A stretch of 64,000 nucleotides of DNA, taken from Istiophorus platypterus. Its lineage: Eukaryota > Chordata > Actinopteri > Istiophoriformes > Istiophoridae. Position numbers and translations under genes: made by a program. The stretch lies in contig CM029131.1 of assembly GCA_016859345.1 (NCBI GenBank), positions 4,401,820 to 4,465,819 of the forward strand, given 5' to 3'. Of this stretch, positions 63,102 through 64,000 are shown piece after piece (the stretch's first letter is position 1; every line of letters begins with the position of its first letter). The notes under the pieces were generated by a model, which saw only the letters and a program-made list of their open reading frames with translations, did no database searches and was not told where the DNA came from.

Positions 63102-63599
63102 TCTTGAGTATCTTTATGAGGACCAAATGTCTTCACAAGAATAGAAACACACAGAGCTTTTCTTTCTTTGTGTTTATGTGTGTGTATGTGTGTGTGCATT
63201 TTGTGTGTGAAAGAGATTGACCTGGTAGTGTAATGTACATACTCCTAACTCACCTCTAACCATCAGTTATGATATTTACTGCATGGCCCTTCAGATAAAC
63301 CCCTGATGAGATGAAATATCGATTTAACGACCAAACTTTCACACAAACACCTACACACGATACCCCGCCACACCCTCTACCCTCACAGCCTACGCCTCTG
63401 TTTGCTTCAGGGTCATAGAGTATGTAGTTACAATGATTTGGGTGCCGTTGACTGCATTAATAGATCACGGTTTTATTTCTGTGCTCCATACTTCCCGTAG
63501 AGCAGACAGGAAGAGATACACTTAAGATGCATTTTACATGAGAAATACAGGTGGAGGTTATTTAAAACTTTATGGATTCAGTCCCGGTGAATCAAAGAG

Positions 63600-64000
63600 C
63601 ACACAGAAGTGGCCTAGATGTATTTTGTGGATTTTGGAAGAGGCCTTGATGGTGCTGCCCATCGTGTCCTATGGGAGTACAGACTGCCCGGGTCACTGCT
63701 GAATGCCTGTCCCTCTGGGATCAAAGTAAGAGTTGTGTCACTTTGGCACAAAGGTAAACCACATTTAAAGTGGACTACAGATTCACCTTGTGCTTCTTCT
63801 CCCCTTTTCTCTGTGTGACATTTGTAGGGTATCAAGGTGTAGCTATGTCTTGAAAGAGTCCAGTTCATGGATATCAGGGTCTTATTTCCTCTTTGCCGAT
63901 GACACTGTCCTTCTAATTTCTACAAACCGTGATGTTCACCGGGGCAGTTGTTTAGCTGAATATGATGTGGATCAACACTTCCAAGTCTGAGGTCCTGGTT
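63600..64000 (+). pseudogene. Broken LINE reverse transcriptase, cut off by the window end
   Basis: Reads MYFVDFGRGLDGAAHRVLWE YRLPGSLL, which matches the RT segment normally read as Y-VDL-KAFDRVPR--LW--L-EYGVPG-LL in fish non-LTR elements. The catalytic block follows as YFLFADDTVLLISTNRD. After a frame change near the end, MWINTSKSEVLV continues the usual C-terminal side of that domain. Stops and a deletion lie between these blocks, so this copy is dead. RTE/L2-like clades both have FADD in this place; I cannot assign the clade. Confidence 0.8.

Larger units (their letters stand above)
47217..63590. other. Gene-poor region downstream of cfap221
   Basis: 16 kb without a recognisable gene. 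Open frames are short and have no supporting splice sites or homology. In human, TMEM177 and PTPN4 follow CFAP221, but no exon of either was recognised. The region contains the decayed segment at 49.2-49.7 kb, a palindrome at 50.1 kb, several repeat copies, a degenerate tandem array at 53.7-54.2 kb and a few GC-raised blocks without coding signal at about 57.06-57.17, 58.79-58.92 and 60.30-60.90 kb. Confidence 0.6.

Noticed and set aside
1..64000. CRISPR arrays, prokaryotic operons, tRNA or rRNA genes
   Set aside because: None seen; the window is vertebrate nuclear DNA and the only periodic arrays are microsatellites and one eroded minisatellite.

Overview
This is eukaryotic, intron-rich vertebrate DNA. 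The gene models, the gene order and several dispersed repeat families typical of spiny-rayed fish point to a teleost, probably a percomorph. The gene order c1ql2 - steap3 - dbi - secretin-receptor-family GPCR - cfap221 is the same neighbourhood as human 2q14.2 (C1QL2, STEAP3, DBI, SCTR, CFAP221). I built all exon models by hand: every junction uses GT/AG and every reading frame closes.

Layout. 1.3-2.9 kb: c1ql2 (minus, 2 coding exons, secreted C1q-like synaptic protein). 3-8.9 kb: intergenic, with old repeats. 8.9-17.2 kb: steap3 (plus, non-coding first exon at a GC-rich promoter, then 5 coding exons, 492 aa, endosomal metalloreductase). 18.0-20.2 kb: dbi (plus, 4 coding exons, 86 aa, acyl-CoA-binding protein). 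21.6-25.9 kb: an intact 13-exon class B GPCR (minus, about 455-458 aa) in the SCTR slot. 26.3-47.2 kb: cfap221 (plus, 24 coding exons, 851 aa, ciliary central-apparatus protein). It is divergent from the receptor across a short GC-rich interval that carries a perfect RFX X-box. 47.2-63.6 kb: a gene-poor stretch with MITE-like elements, a degenerate tandem array, an 18-bp perfect palindrome, one decayed protein-like segment and a few GC-raised, possibly conserved blocks. 63.6-64.0 kb: a broken LINE reverse transcriptase that runs off the end of the window.

The genes do not form one pathway. They are neighbours by conserved synteny. The observations most worth a second look are: (i) a complete secretin-receptor-like gene in a teleost at the SCTR locus; (ii) its loss of the TM6 proline of the class B P-x-x-G kink motif while the other polar-network residues remain; (iii) the perfect X-box in the interval between that receptor and the ciliary gene cfap221. 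C2orf76 and TMEM37, which lie inside this block in human, were not found.
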